NCBI RefSeq assembly: GCF_022376445.1
Contig: NW_025955036.1
Span: 1-64,000, forward strand
Source: Fomitopsis serialis
Lineage: Eukaryota > Basidiomycota > Agaricomycetes > Polyporales > Fomitopsidaceae
Length of the DNA stretch: 64,000 bases
Reading direction: 5' to 3'
How positions within the stretch are numbered: position 1 is the first letter of the stretch; every line of letters begins with the position of its first letter. Positions 10,487-23,697 of the stretch are shown here, one piece after another. The position numbers and the translations under genes are program-made. The notes under the pieces are model-generated. The model saw only the letters and a list, made by a program, of their open reading frames with translations. It did not search any database and was not told where the DNA came from.

Positions 10487-13310
10487 TCAAACCCTCTCGA
10501 ACCACGCGTCCGCCCACCCCTTGGCGTCCCCCGCCCCCGCCCGCTTCCGCGCCTCCACCGCCTCCGCATCAATCTCCATCCCAAAGCCGAGCACCCGCGC
10601 CTTCTCCCCCTCGCCCTCCAGCACGAACACCGCCCTCCCCTCGCTCTCCCCCGTCTCGCTCGTCTCGAACGCCGTCCGGTTTTCCCCATACCCCTCCGGG
10701 AATAGCGCCGTGAACTGCAGCCCAAAGTCCGTGCCCGCCGTATGGGAGAGCCGGACGTGGGTCGACCAGATGCGCGGCCAGGCGGCGTAGAGCTCGGGCG
10801 TCGTCTGCGGCGCGGGCGCGGGCACGGGGATGGGCGAGGGGAAGGGCGTGGGTGAGATGAAAGGCGCGAAGGAGGACAGGACGGAGAGGCAGTGGTGCGA
10901 GGTGCTTTGGGTGCTACAGAGGATGAGCGCGCCGTAGCCCGGGTTGGTGTATGTCCCGGAGAAGGCGTCGAGGTCGATTGGGAGGGGGTCAGGGGCGACG
11001 GCAGGGTCGCTATTCTGCTGGTCTTCCTGTGATGCATCTGGTTCGTCCTCGAACACGGCCATCCCGCTGGAAGTCACGCATACATGAGCGATCGTCCGAA
11101 AGCACTGCAAACTAAACCCACCTGGCATCAGCCCGCACGCCTCTATCCACCCTCTTCAGCCCTAGCACATCCTCCACGACCCTGTAGATGATGCCTCGTT
11201 CGCCTTCGCCTTCTCGTCCGCGTTCGCCAGCACCACAACGCCGAGCCCGTCCTCGGGCAAGAAAGCCACGCGCGTCGAGAACCCGGGTATCGCGCCCGAA
11301 TGCGTGAGGATCTACGCGCGGTAGTCAGCCTACGTTCCGCATCCAGAGCGAATGCATATGAGAAGGGACTGACGTCGTGGCCTTGATAGGACAAGCGCCA
11401 CCATCCGAGGCCGTAGCCCTGGATGGATGTCTCGGGGGCGATCGGCCTGCCCGCCGTGATGGCGTGCCGGTGGTGATCTCGTCGAACGCGGAGCGCGGGA
11501 CGATCGTCTCGTTCGAGGTCGGCTCGATGCCCTTGTTTAGGAGCACAGTCAACCACTTCGTCTGTAACACCACACTATCAACGTCTCACTCAAACCGCAG
11601 ACAGTGGACCGGACGCCTACCATCTCCTCAGCACTCGAGATGATCCCTCCCGCACCCGCCATAAGCTCCACGACCTCCTCATCGAACCAGAACGGGATCA
11701 GCCTCCCGAACTTTGTCCACGCTTCCGTCAGCAGCCCCGCTTCACGCGCCTCATTCGGCCAGAAGGTCGTGTGCGTCATGTTCATGGGCGCGAAGAGCCG
11801 CTCGGAGGCGAAGGCCGTATAAGGTTTGCCAGAGTATTTTGAGATGATGTATGCGCCCGTTTTGAACATCTAGGAAGGTGGGTAAGAGGTGGGATGCGGG
11901 GAAGGGCGGGAGGATGAGGTACCTGGTTGTTGTAGGACCACTTTTGACGGAGCTCATATGCGGGTCGGAGGTTGCGGAGGTTCTTGACGAGACCAGAGAG
12001 TGTATCTCCAGGCGCGTAAGAGTAGTCATGCCTTCCGCATGCCGTGCTAAGCACGGCCCTCCAGATCGGATGTAGAGCAGTGTCACTCACCTCGGCATCC
12101 CAGTCACATGCGACAACGTGTCGCGTATGTTCGTCTTCACGCTCGCCCACTCGTCGTCGAGCGCCCACTCATCCGGGAGCAAGTCGTTGACTTTGGTCTG
12201 CCAGTCGAACCTCGTGACGCCGTCTGGGAGAGGGGTGACGTTACGACCCTGGGCGAAGTCGTCCATGAGGATACCGACGGCGCTGGCGAGGAAGGCTTTG
12301 GAGCATGAGGCTAGGTCGAAGAGTGCCTACGAAAAGTCAGCATACATTGACAGATGGATGTACGGGAGTGATACAAATGTCACAATAGATTATATCATGC
12401 ACTGGCTGGAAATTGGACGCGGATGAAGCGCATACAACCCAGTTATCGGCATGTCACTGCAAATAGGTATGGATAGCGAATGCCGCTCCGCAGGATGTAG
12501 GTCATTGAGAACCGTGAAGTAGACATCGAGTGTAACGTCTCGCACCCGAGATCGATAAAATGCAGCAATCATCCCTGGGTTGCATTGTACATGTAGCAAG
12601 GTCATAGGTGACTGTGGCGTGTCGGCGGGAGGTCATGCCAGTGAGAGCGGATATGGATGGGTGGGAGGCGGGACAGAAAGTTCGATAGATGTATGCTTTG
12701 AGTCAGTCTGCAAGACGCAAGAGAGAATCCCATCCTCGTACCAAACTGCGCTCCTGCCTGGGTCCGTCGGAAGAGGAGTCTCATTCGAGACAGCAGCAGA
12801 GACAAGCCAATATGAACGTGAAATTTCAACGCATTGTGAGCCTCTACGTAGAGACATCCAATACAGCAAGAGAATGCACAGATTGGCTTAGAGTAGGAGA
12901 CGCATATAGCGATCTACTTGCAGCGTGCGCGATACAGCATGGCACGCTAGACTGAGACTCGCAGGAGCCTTCCGAGTTCAGGAGCAGAGTAGTCGACCAC
13001 TCACGTCAGGAGATAGATCACTTCCGTCGCCATTCTCCGTCATGCGGCCCCATGACTTCAGCTCGACCTCTGGTTGCACTTTGTCGCGGGAAGTATGCAC
13101 AATACCAAGGGAGATGCCCGGGATGCCAGACGAGTTCATGAGGTTGGTGATAAACTCAGAGAGTTCAGAGTTAATGGCATGCTTGGTCGTCCCGTCGTTG
13201 AACGACGCGCCACGCAGAGGGGCCTGCGTTTGAGCATATACGGACAGGGCGAGAGTCGCGACAGCCTGGAAGGCGAGCATGAGACGACCGAGTGTGCCGA
13301 AGCCGGACAT
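10487..13310 (-). pseudogene. Secreted serine beta-lactamase / LACTB-like hydrolase, two 1-nt frameshifts
   Basis: Seven exons: 13310-13005, 12326-12091, 12031-11923, 11869-11621, 11561-11374, 11311-11122 and 11066-10487. The class C beta-lactamase/esterase set is visible: SxxK in ASCSK (about residue 109), YxN in WSYNN (about 214) and the third motif as HSG (about 367). A signal peptide precedes it (LMLAFQAVATLALSVYAQ). Length would be about 619 aa. Exon 5 (near 11467) and exon 6 (near 11194) each lack one base, in a CC and a GGG context. With the sequence as given the frame breaks before HSG. Intron 1 is 678 nt, long for this region, and the segmental-duplication edge falls inside it. Fungal members of this family hydrolyse esters or lactams outside the cell. 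Either a recent pseudogene or a gene with two read errors. Confidence 0.8.
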
Positions 13311-15645
13311 CTTTGCGACGGCGTAGCACGACAACGAGTGAGTCGGGAGCTGATTCTGCCCTGTGCGAGCAGTGTTGAGGATGTGCCAACGCGCCTGCGA
13401 CCGTCCGTGGAAGACGCGAGTCGGACGTCGCACGCTGCCTCGCCGCGCCGAGGGCTGGCACGCGCCGACTGAGTTCGGCACGCGCGGCATCAGCCACAGA
13501 CGCGTCGAACGCCCGAATCGGAGATCGGTGTGCTCAACGTCAACCTTGAACACAACCCTTCGCTCGAACACGTCCTGCCATTCAATTGTTCTTTCGACAT
13601 CACCATACTGTCGATACTCCGGTGAGCGCATTATGTTTACACCCACAGAATGGTCGTAGGCAGCGTCCGCCTCCAGAAGACAGCCTATCGTCACGACGAT
13701 TCGTGTACCGTGGTAGGTCGTTCCAATTGTCCTGAAGTACATACATATCAACATAAAATGTCCCCATAAATCCATAGGTGATAGAAGCTGCAGAAGTCGT
13801 ATCTCAACGCACATATCTCAACACCAAGTCCAACGCATAACTACTACACTCAAGCCGCCCTGTCAGAACAGGTATTTCCCGTCTGTATAGAGCACCCTCG
13901 TTTGTGGAGGAGTGGACGCGATTGAAGTCGCGGTTCCACTTGGAATGCGCGTCCCTCGATCTCGCGCCCTGTCCCAGACGTGGAAACTCCCGTTGGCGTC
14001 CGCCACGCAGCCGCTGGCGCTGAGTGTTGAACCGCCCTGCGCACCCGCGTATATCGACAGCTCATCGTCGAGAGAAGACGTGGCCGACGGTATGATTCCT
14101 CTCGCTGCCGGTAGATCGTCATCCGCTCCCTCACGCGGACCGACATCCGCTTGAGCGGCACGCTGATCAGCCGCAGGATCATATAGCTCGGCCTCGTCGT
14201 CGTCAAGCAGTAGGAAGCCAACTACAGAATCGTACGTGAGTACGCGATGCAATAGGCATTCCTCGCATATTACTCACGGCCGTCCTCAGTGACCTCGATC
14301 GGAGGTTGAACTTCCTCCAAAATCGGGGGATGTCTTCGGGAATGGGGTATTCACCACTGCTGCCGCCACTCTCACGTCGAGCCTGATCATAATCTTTGTC
14401 AATCTTATGTCAATCACGCTGACCAGTGCCTACCGTACCTCGCATACACGTATGAGGTCTATGTCGCTCGCAACTGCGACAGCTGCGTCGGAGTGCTGTT
14501 ATCGACGGTGAGCTGGACCAAAACACGTGCGTCGGAAACGCTCACCTCCAGAATATAATTCAACACAAAGGCGACTGGGTCGTATGGCTTCAACGGGGAG
14601 ACCGCCTTATCAGACAAGCCAAAGATTTCAACGCACGTCCTTACCTTCGCTCGCGACGAGGTCTTTTAATCGACGGCTTATCATTGGGGTCACGGTCCAC
14701 CGACGGATCCCGAGGTTCAGCGGCGGCTCGATCTTCGATGGCCACAGCAGGCACTTCTTCAGCTGAAGTAATGCAGGAACATGCACTGTCGGAAGGATAC
14801 TGCCCTGACATGGGCGGGCTGGTTATGCCCTAGAGGTCCGGTCGCATTTGTTCTGCGGTAGTGTGGCCCTACCCGAGGAAGGCACGTATCGGTTGTTGCC
14901 TCTCCCTGCGTCTCGATGCTGAAGACGTCAGAGACAGGCAGGCCCAGGTTGCCGTTGAAGGTAAGCTTCGTGTACCTGCTGTTTCGACGAAGGCTACGAC
15001 GGCCCAACGACTGGTTTTGACCCACCCTCGGACGAAGAGTATGTCTTCGATAGTGACGTTGAGGCCTATCTCATCTGAGCTCGCCAGCGGTGCCAAGTGT
15101 CTATATTCTCCTTCACATATCTGGCCATTCGCGAGTCTGCTGCACGAGTTCACGCTTTCCGGGGGTATCGAGGATCGCCAACGCACCTTGCTTGTCGGTA
15201 CATTCGCATTGAAAGGCCGCATTGACGCCGTGACTTTGAACAGGATTTGGTATGAGTGCGACACACCTCGATGAAGAGCCACTTACGACCCAGCTCCGCC
15301 TTCTACCTCTAGACGACGGACAGATTTATTGAACAGGGGACCTTCATCAACGACATCGTTCGCTGAAGTGATTGGTATCGGGCCGAGTAGGAGTTTCTTG
15401 AAATTCGGAGGGACGGCAATCTGTTTACTGTCCTCGGCCTCCCTCATCGCATTGAAGAGGCGGTAAAAGCCTCCCTGACCAAGATATCCAACATCGCCGA
15501 TTAGTACTCCGCCTTGCCTCTCCTTTGACTTCGGGTCCCATATAGGATAGCCCAGCGCGAGCTTGAAGAGCTGTTGCGCGTATATTTAGAACGCAGTAGG
15601 TCCAACATTCATGGCGATTGTGGTTCAAGAGGAAAGTTTGACGGT
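12665..15645. repeat. Segmental duplication, copy A
   Basis: Colinear with 20490-23411 in the same orientation, spacer about 4.8 kb. Shared pieces include the intron flank (AAGAGA and CAGCAGAGACAAGCCA blocks near 12720-12810 versus 20535-20625), beta-lactamase exon 1, the region between the two genes and most of the second gene. Edges are judged by eye. Divergence includes many substitutions and small indels, so the event is not recent. Confidence 0.85.
13863..15628 (-). pseudogene. Agaricomycete conserved protein of unknown function, degenerate copy (U1)
   Basis: Aligned to the copy at 21648-23411, the exon order and landmarks are kept: IGDVGY.GQGGFYRLFNA in exon 1 (about 15425-15560), VRGWVKTSRWAVVAF in exon 2 (about 15010), and SSLDDELSIYAGAQGG in the last exon. 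It is disrupted by an in-frame stop in exon 1 (TAA, complement of 15586-15588), a one-base loss near 15130 and another near 14980. The exon with the usual PPIEVTEDG ending is at about 14290. Function of the family is unknown to me. The protein would be cytoplasmic, with no signal peptide or membrane segment. Confidence 0.7.
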
Positions 15646-16696
15646 ACGCCTAGCCCAGAATCGCCAAGGGTGATACATGCCCTGCCATGAGGTAGTGGGA
15701 GTCCTATGCGTGCAGAGCTTCAACTTGACATGTACGTGGCTTCTATCTATCTGTGCACGTCCGGCCTGTGCCATCAACTCCACTGTCAGGGACAATGCAT
15801 TTTGGCCGCGGCGAATGCCACAGAGTACTGCCTTCAAGTTTGCGTGAGCGGAAGCAAGTGCGACACGGTTCAGAAGTGTGTTCCGACAGGCACGCGCCAA
15901 TTTCATTCCCGGCCGACTATCCTATTACCTATCGGGGGTGCTGCTCCGCAAAATGTCGGTCGGCGGGAACATGACTGGTAGCCTATGCGCGTTCTCTCGT
16001 GTCACTCAGCTCGACCTCTGTGCGGTCACTCACCAGATCCCAATGTGAGCACTCCAATGCGCCTCGCTGCGGACATATCATCTCCTGCCCACTTGCAGGC
16101 TGGTACATACGATCAGTGACACGATTGTCAGCTTCTCCAACCCCGTTTCGACCGGGACCTTTCGCTATCGCTATTCTCGACAGCTTTGCATGACAGTAGG
16201 CTATTGCTGACATTTGCCTGCAAGCGTCCAGAGGCATGCGACTCCGGTGCAGCGCCTCGACGGTTGCTCGTGGACACCACACGTACGCTTCGGTACGACC
16301 CGGATACCTCTCGTCCAATCATGGTGCCCTGTAGGTACACACGGCTGCCGGAAGCATGCAATACGTAACGGCGTTCAATGTTATCGCACAATCACACAAT
16401 AGCATGCACCTTCCCTCCCATGTCAATCTGCGAGGATCGGCCTACGCGCTCGAGGCTCGGCGGTGTTGCTCCATGCAGCATCACCTCGATGACATACATC
16501 CTCGCGTTGTCAACGCCCGATAGCCAGTATCGGCGTCCTCTACTGGGGGCTCTGTCACTCGCCCCGATCTACGTGAGGTTGCGAGACTGAGTCAGCTATA
16601 CGGTACCATCTTTCACTCTCCTCTCCGTCGTCCTCCCCTCTCTGACTCTGCCTGATCGTATCTCTCGAGCTAGACCAATCGCCGTACAACGCCGTT
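15646..16696. other. No gene recognised
   Basis: Intergenic stretch between the degenerate U1 copy and the start of the DUF6535 gene. It should contain the promoter of the latter. No repeats or motifs were recognised. Confidence 0.5.
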
Positions 16697-19600
16697 ATGG
16701 GCCCACCCAAGGTACGTACCTCGCCCTCCACTGGCACTGGCACGGCACGCAAACCGATGTCGCCGTTGTATCCGTGGACTGTATGTACAGGAACGTCGGC
16801 CAATGCTTCGATTGCCATCGGTTCAACGGGCTTATGCTCCGATCCGTCAGTGAGTATATGCAGAATCGTAGGGTGGGTGCGATTGCTCACCTACATGACA
16901 GTCATCAAACCCGGATGGTGGACGTACTACTACGGGGGCCTCCCCGTCACCTCGTAAATCTGCATCTACATCTCCGAAGCAGGTGAGCACAAACATCTAT
17001 CATTCCCTTATACGTGATATGATCTTGATCTGATATGCATCTTCAGGACCTGCATGGGCGAACGGATGGGACGGAGGATCCGCCATTAGAAGACCCTTCA
17101 GCGCAGGGAACAGTACACTCAGAACAGGAAAAGGCTTTGTTCAATGTACTCGAGAAGTTCATGAAGCCACGGGACCCAACAGATGCACCAGACGCTTGGC
17201 TGAAACTGGCGGATACAGCCTGGGCCTATGAAAAGGACCGTGTAGAACGATGGCGGAATGAGATTAATACACTGCTCGTCTTTGTGAGTCGTGTTCACAC
17301 CGCTGATCGGGCGCGCGAAGAGCGACTGAGAGATGATTCCCTTATAGGCCGGCTTGTTTTCCGCCGTCCTTACTGCTTTTTTGGTTCAGTACTATGCCGT
17401 TCTGCTGCCAGCCCCCGACTTAAACACGATGATCCTTGACCGCATACTATCCTTGCAACTCGGTAACATGGCTACCAACGCCGTCGTAGCGACCGCTAAC
17501 TCGTCGAACCCGGCGCATATGCTGATGGTTCTTGCGAACTCCTCATCTACAAACTTCACCTCACCACCCGCTTCGCCGCCCCGCTGGATCGCCACGCTGT
17601 GGTTCGTTGCCCTGGTCTTCAGTCTCAGTTCGGCTTCCGTCGGTTTAGCCGTGAATCAGTGGCTGAACTTCCATGCGATGGAGAAAGCTGGGTTGCAAGA
17701 TGCATCCCAGAAGGCTTGGACATGGCAGCTCCGTAGGCGTGCACTGGACAAGTGGAAAGTGGAGGACATGGTCAGCATCCTTCCATTCCTTTTGCAGGTG
17801 GCCCTCGTCCTCTTTCTCGTTGGGATTGTGGGCTACCTCTGGGAGCTTGGCTTCGACATCGCCGTTCCGAGTACGGTCTTTGTCGGCATATTGCTTCTCT
17901 TCCTAGCTTTCACATCTGTGTCACCCACATTGGATGAATACAGTGCCTACAAGTCACCCCAAGCGTGGTGGATATACAAGGCCTGCAAATTCATGCAACC
18001 AGTGGTTAATTGGGTCTTCCTGCAGTTGTGTCGTATGATCCTGCTCCCCCTTGATCATTTCAACTACTGGATCCTGCTCCCCCTCAACCGACTCTACTAC
18101 TGGATTCGTGCTCTGCCCAGTGGGCCTTCGCCCGATCGCCCATATCACATATACTTGCAAAGACAGAAAATCCGCGACTTCCTCATTCGGCGTCAATCGT
18201 ACGTGCATACCTTGATGGACGCATCTGACTGGCTGGCACATGAACAGTTATGTCTGGGCAACTGGACCCACCATAGCGATGAGAAGTCCCTATTGATGGA
18301 CATCTATTCCATTGTAGACAACACAGACGACCTTCGCGCAATGGCGACCTGCGTGCGAGCGATGCCTATCACCCAAGCAATCGAAGCTGTGACGGGAGTC
18401 GGCCAAACTGTTTTCGATGCCTTGTCAAAACGACAGGATCCGCGTTCACGGGCATCTAGGCCCTCTGCTCCGGCAGCTGGTAACCAACTGCAATCTGTAG
18501 TTTTGGACAGCACTTCTACAGCTTTGATAGGTCGCATGGTACTGGACACGTTCACTCGCGCGCATACAAAACTTCTTGACCTGGACTCAAACCGTTGCAT
18601 AGCTGGACTTATCCGTGCTATGCCTCTCGCCGATGGAACCAAGGCCTGCATGACTTTGTTTCAGCACATAAACGAAGAATGTCTGTCCATGGTACAACAA
18701 AGAGCCACATTGGATGTCGTACAAAACATTTATGTGCCAGTCGACTTCCTCGCGGAGGACAAGAACTACAGTCAACATTTCAACATGCAGGAGGCGAGAA
18801 CATACGACTGTGCACCGCATACTGAGCTATATCGTCTGCGCGACGTTCAAAGTGAGTCAAACATCGCTTCAATCGCAAGGGGCGTAAGCTGAAGTGCGGC
18901 ATAGACTGGGAATGCGTGAAAACTGCACTCACTACAGTATATGCACACCGTGACCCTGTATCTGCCATTCAAATCGCGACAATTATTCTGGCCATATGCA
19001 TGTTCTCCATCAAAAACGGGCACACCTTGCCAGGCGAGCCGTCGAGTGGAGCTTACCTGGCCGACATGCTCCAGCGATTCGACGAATGCTTGGCTACCCT
19101 CCACCGCAAGGACATGCAAGACGCTATAGAACACCTTCCTCCCGCAGTCATATACAGACTCGACTGGGTGTTGGATCGCATGACCTTAAGTGACATCCAT
19201 AGGTTTTCGAGTACGACCGAGATTCGCCGGATTGTTATCATGTCCACAAATTGCATCGCGCGGCGACTCCAGTGGCTGCTTGAATGCGATAGATGGACAC
19301 CGCCAGGGATGGTCCAAGGGTTCAGCATTGACCTTCAAGCATACGGGCGTTGGACACGAGGTCACATAAGCGCTGCTGGCATAGACACAGAAGGCTGGTC
19401 AGTCATCTTCGACTCGGATACTCAGGATGTGAAGATACACTGACACTGCAACAGGGAAGAATGGCTCGAATGCGCTCCATATGATCTCAGAACGAAGGCG
19501 GTCAACAGGTCGACTCCCCGCACACAGCTGACCCAGGGCCTACATCAGATGCTGGGACGAGCAGGACCCACCGGAGACGCAAACGGCAGTCCAACACGAT

Positions 19601-20049
19601 CTATTACCCAGTCTATGTAAGCACTGCAAAGGAGTTCGCATTCCACTCATCATCGCTGACGAGCTTGCTCTAGCGTTGACTCAGTACATAGACTCGAGGG
19701 ATCCACAGCGCAGGAGCCCGACATTGAGAAGCAACCCGTAGGAGCCAGTTCGAACTCAGCACCAGATGTACCCGGTGCGACGGACACTGCACCGCCGGTG
19801 ACCGTGACAACGCTTGATGAATCGCCCCAAGGGCAGGGTGCTCAGGTTGCCCAAACCGAGTCAGTGCAGTCATCATTTGACACCGATCCGCATTCGGGTG
19901 TAGCTGAGGAAGGTGCGGGCGCGGACGAAGGTCCTTGCGAGGAGGTCGGAAGCGCGGTCCAGGACGTGGATGGACAGCGAGGCGGCTACGCGCACCCTAG
20001 TCAGGAGGGATTACCTGAACCGAGCAACACACCCACGCAACCGTCCTAG
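16697..20049 (+). CDS. DUF6535 domain membrane protein
   Basis: Seven exons: 16697-16849, 16902-16982, 17047-17283, 17348-18851, 18905-19397, 19455-19616 and 19674-20049. All phases close, giving 1001 aa. Residues about 80-120 are an acidic/polar leader. The DUF6535 signature follows (WAYEKDRVERWRNEINTLLVF, split by an intron, then AGLFSAVLTAF). Four or so hydrophobic helices lie between about residues 158 and 345 (for example WIATLWFVALVFSLSSASVG). A long helical cytoplasmic part and an acidic, Gln/Ser-rich low-complexity tail follow. DUF6535 proteins are expanded in agaricomycetes and have no known function. The start was chosen because MGPPK joins in phase through three good introns. The gene sits between the two copies of the segmental duplication. 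Confidence 0.85.
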
Positions 20050-20489
20050 TTGGATTCCGAGTCGGTGAGCCAGAATGCGAACAACAGCTGATGGGGAGGA
20101 AGGATGGCGGTTTCACGCGTACGCCGTGCGTCGCTGGATAGACTATCATGTTTCATTGCCGAATGGTGACGTCCACTGCAGGCGGACCATTTGGACCGCT
20201 TGCTGTGATCCGTGACCGAATCTCTCGATGCATGGACTATTTCTTGTATTGCGATGGGCTGATTCTCGTATACTGTCCTCTTGTTCTCGGTGCAGCTGTT
20301 CGTGATCTTCTTGTAAGCTATGGTCTCGGAGTATTGATACGTACGGGCCTACTGGGTGTGCTTTACGATACAATCGTGTTTGCCTACAAGATTGGCTGGG
20401 GTTTTTCGCGAGCGGGGTGCTGTCCAATGTCTGTATCTGCATGATAATTTGTTCGGTACGAAATCGCCTCCCGTACGTAAGGAGGCGAG
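20050..20489. other. No gene recognised
   Basis: 3' flank of the DUF6535 gene up to the left edge of duplication copy B. An open frame with hydrophobic character at 20148-20444 has no supporting context. Confidence 0.5.
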
Positions 20490-20822
20490 GACATAAGGTT
20501 CGATAGATGCGTGCTTTGAGTCATTCTGCAAGATGCAAGAGAGGATCCGATCCTCCTACCAACCTGCGCTCCCGCTTAGGTCCGTCCAAAGACGAATCTC
20601 ATTCAAGAGGGTAGCAGCAGAGACAAGCCAGCACGAATGTGAGATCACACGCACTGTAAACCCCTACGTAGAGGCATCCAGTACAGCAAGAGAATATACG
20701 GATCGGCTAGCAAAGAAGGCGCATATAGCGACGTAAATCGAGCATGCGGTGTAGCACACGCAAGCATAAGACTAGCTCGCAGGAGTCTTCCGAGGCAAGG
20801 AGCAGAGTAGTCAACCACTCAC

Positions 20823-21115
20823 GGCAGGAGGTAGATCACTTCCGTCGCCATAGTCACGTCATACGGCCCTATGACTTCAGCTCGACCTCTGGCTTCTCTC
20901 TATCGCCGGAAGCATGCACAATACCAAGGGAGATGCCCGGGATGCCGGACGAGTTCATGAGGTTGGCGATGAACTCAGAGAGTTCAGAGGTGATGGCATA
21001 ATCGGCCGTCCCGTCGTAGAACGACGCACCACGCAGAGGGGTCTGCGTTTGAGCATATACGGGCAGGGCGAGAGTCGCGACAGCCTGGACGACCGAAAAT
21101 GCTGAAGCCGGCCAT
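20823..21115 (-). pseudogene. Beta-lactamase-like gene fragment (exon 1 only)
   Basis: Matches exon 1 of the gene at 10487-13310, including the ELSEFI.NLMNSSGIPGIS stretch and the exon-1 donor GTGAGT. It lacks about 14 nt inside the signal peptide, which shifts the frame, and no catalytic exon follows. It is a dead fragment created by the segmental duplication. Confidence 0.85.
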
Positions 21116-21647
21116 CTTTGCGACGACATAGCACGACAACGAGTGAGCTGGGAGCTGAGTCTGCCCTATGCGAACATTTTGAGGATGTGCCAAATGAGCC
21201 TGCGACCGTCCGTGGACGACGCGAGTCGGAGGTCGCACGCGCTGACTGGGTTTGGCGCGCGCGGAGGAAGCCACAGACGCGTCGAACGCCCGAATCGGAG
21301 GATCAGTGTGCTCCCTTACTCTTGCTCGAACTCGTTCGAACACATCTTGCACCATCTACTTTTCTTTTGACATGCCACCATGTCTTCGACATTCCGGCGA
21401 GCGTACCATGTCCACTCCCACAGATTGGCTGTATGCAGCCTTCAGATAAGACAGCTAGAAATCACATACAACAGCCTACCGTGACGATTCGCGTAAGTAT
21501 CGTGCCAGTGACAAGTGGCTCTCTCTGTCCTTAAGTACATACATATCAACATCAAGTGCCCTCATAACCTCATAGATAACAGAAACTACCAGGAGTAGTA
21601 TTTCAACGCACATATCTCAACCTCAGTCCGACGCATAACTACTACGC

Positions 21648-23411
21648 TCAACCCGCCACTGTCAGAACGGGGGTTCCCCGTCTGTACGTAGCTCCTTCGC
21701 TTGTGGAGTAAGCGCGATCACAGTCGTGGTACCAATTAGAATACGTGTCCTTTGACCTCACCGCCCTGTCCCAGACGTTGAAACTCCCGTTGGCGTGCGC
21801 CACGCAGCCACTGGCGCCGAGTGCTGAATCACCCTGCGCACCTGCATATATCGACAGCTCGTCGTCGAGAGAGGACACGGCAGGCGGGATGATTTCTCTC
21901 GCTGCAGGCAGATCGTCATCCGCTTCAGCTGCACGCTGATAACTCGCGGGCTCCCCTTCGTCAAGCAGTAGGAAGCCAACTACAAAACCGTTCGTGAGCA
22001 GGCATCGCCATAGAACACTGTTTACTAGTTACTCACGGCCATCCTCAGTCACCTCGATCGGAGGTTGCACTTCCTCCAAAAATCGGGGGATGTCATCGGG
22101 AATGGGGTATTCAACGCTGTTGCCGCTATTCTCACGTCGAGCCTGATCATAATCTTCGTCAATCACCGTGCAGGTTACGCTGACTAGTGCCCTCCATACC
22201 TCGCATACCATATGAGGTCTATGTCGCTCGCAACTGCGACGGCCGCATCGGAGTGCTGTCATCGACGGTGAGCTAGACCAAAACACGCGTGCAACGGAAA
22301 CGCTCACCTCCAAAATATAGTCCAACACAAATTTGACTGGGTCGTATGGCTTCCACGAGAACACCGGCATATTAGACAAGTTAGAGACACAAGCGCACGT
22401 CCTCACCTTCACTCGCGACGAGGTCTGTTTGGCCGTCGGGCTGTCGCCTGGGTCGCGGTCCACTGACGGATCCCGAGGTTCAGCGGCCGCTGCGATCTTC
22501 GACGGCAGTAGTAGACGTTTCGCCATCTTGAAGTAGTGCAGGAACACGCACTGGTCGGAAGGATACTGCTCCTGGACATGGGGGAGCTGGTAAGGTCCCA
22601 GAGGCTCGGTCGTGTTTGTTCTGGGGAATCTTTCTGGCCCTATCCTGGGAAGGCATGTAGCGGTTGTTGTCTCTCTCTGCGTCTCAATGCGAAAGGCGTT
22701 AGAGACAGGGACGCCCAGATCGCCGCTGAAGGTAAGCTTCGTGTGCCGGCTGTCATCGAGGAAGGCTACGACGGCCCAACGACTGGTTTTGACCCACCCT
22801 CGGACGAGGAGTATGTCTTCGATAGCGATGGGGAGGTCTACCTCATCTGAGGTTGCCCAGTCGTGCCAGGCATCTATATTCTCCTTCATATATCTGGCCA
22901 CCAGGCGATTCTGTTGCACGAGTTGACGCTTTCCGGGGGTATCGAGGAAACCAATGCGCCGTGTTTGTCGGTACATTCGCATCGCAACGCGCCTCTGACG
23001 TCGAGAGTATGAACAGAATTGAGTGCGACTCCCATCGGTAGAACGCACTTACGATCCAGCTCCACCTCCTACCTCGATACGACGGACAGTCGGGCTGAAG
23101 AGGGGACCTCTGTCAATAACATTGTTGGATGAAGCGATTGGTACCGGGCCGAGTAGGAGTTTCTTGAAGTTCGGAGGGACGGCAATCTGTATACTGTCCT
23201 CGGCCTCCCTCGTCGCATTGAAGAGGCGGTAAAAGCCTCCCTGAACAATATATCCAACATCGCCGATCAGTATGTCGCCTTGCCCGTGCTTCGGCTCCGG
23301 GTCCCACATAGGATAGCCCAGCGCGAGCTTGAGGAGTTGTTTAGCATACACATCGCTTGCGATCGCAGCAGGACTGGCATCCACAGCGAGTGTTGTTTCT
23401 GAAGGAGGCAT
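21648..23411 (-). pseudogene. Agaricomycete conserved protein of unknown function, less damaged copy (U2), one frameshift
   Basis: Exon 1 is 23411-23053 and exon 2 is 22995-22308. Further short exons near 22255-22200 and 22138-22036 and a last exon about 21998-21648 follow. Landmarks known from many agaricomycete hypothetical proteins are present in order: IGDVGYIVQGGFYRLFN, C.C...GAL, VRGWVKTSRWAVVAF, AVAVASDIDL and PPIEVTEDG. Comparison with copy A shows one base missing near 22950 (TTTCCTCG versus CGATCCTCG), which breaks exon 2 after GALVS. Apart from this, the long exons read through. No signal peptide or membrane helix was seen. It may be functional if the missing base is a read error. 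Confidence 0.72.
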
Positions 23412-23697
23412 GACAATGCGACAGTAACTGAGTGATGGAACGTAGGCTGTAGGCTGTGGCAGCCAGCGCCACAGACGTATCAAGCGCCGCCGAGGAGCCG
23501 CCCGATCATGCAACGATCATGGACGCCTTTTGTCCTCTTCCTCCACCCCATTATGGATTTACACTCTCCCTTTGTTCGCCCTTCCTGCCCAGCGGCAACT
23601 CGTGCGTGCACTTCTGCTACGAGGATGCCCCAGAACATACTATATGCACTTTCAGCCTCTCTTTGCCCTCGCCCGCTAGTACCCCATCGACTCCCTG

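Larger units (their letters stand above)
20490..23411. repeat. Segmental duplication, copy B
   Basis: Partner of 12665-15645. It begins inside what is intron 1 of the beta-lactamase-like gene in copy A, so exons 2-7 were never included. It ends near the 5' end of the second gene. Confidence 0.85.

Noticed and set aside
13311..13814. Long N-terminal extension of the beta-lactamase-like protein
   Set aside because: The start at 13310 gives a proper signal peptide; the upstream open part lies in the duplicated intergenic region and is not kept in frame in copy B.
20148..20444. 98-codon plus-strand frame with hydrophobic segments
   Set aside because: No context, no paralogue, ends at the duplication border; probably chance.
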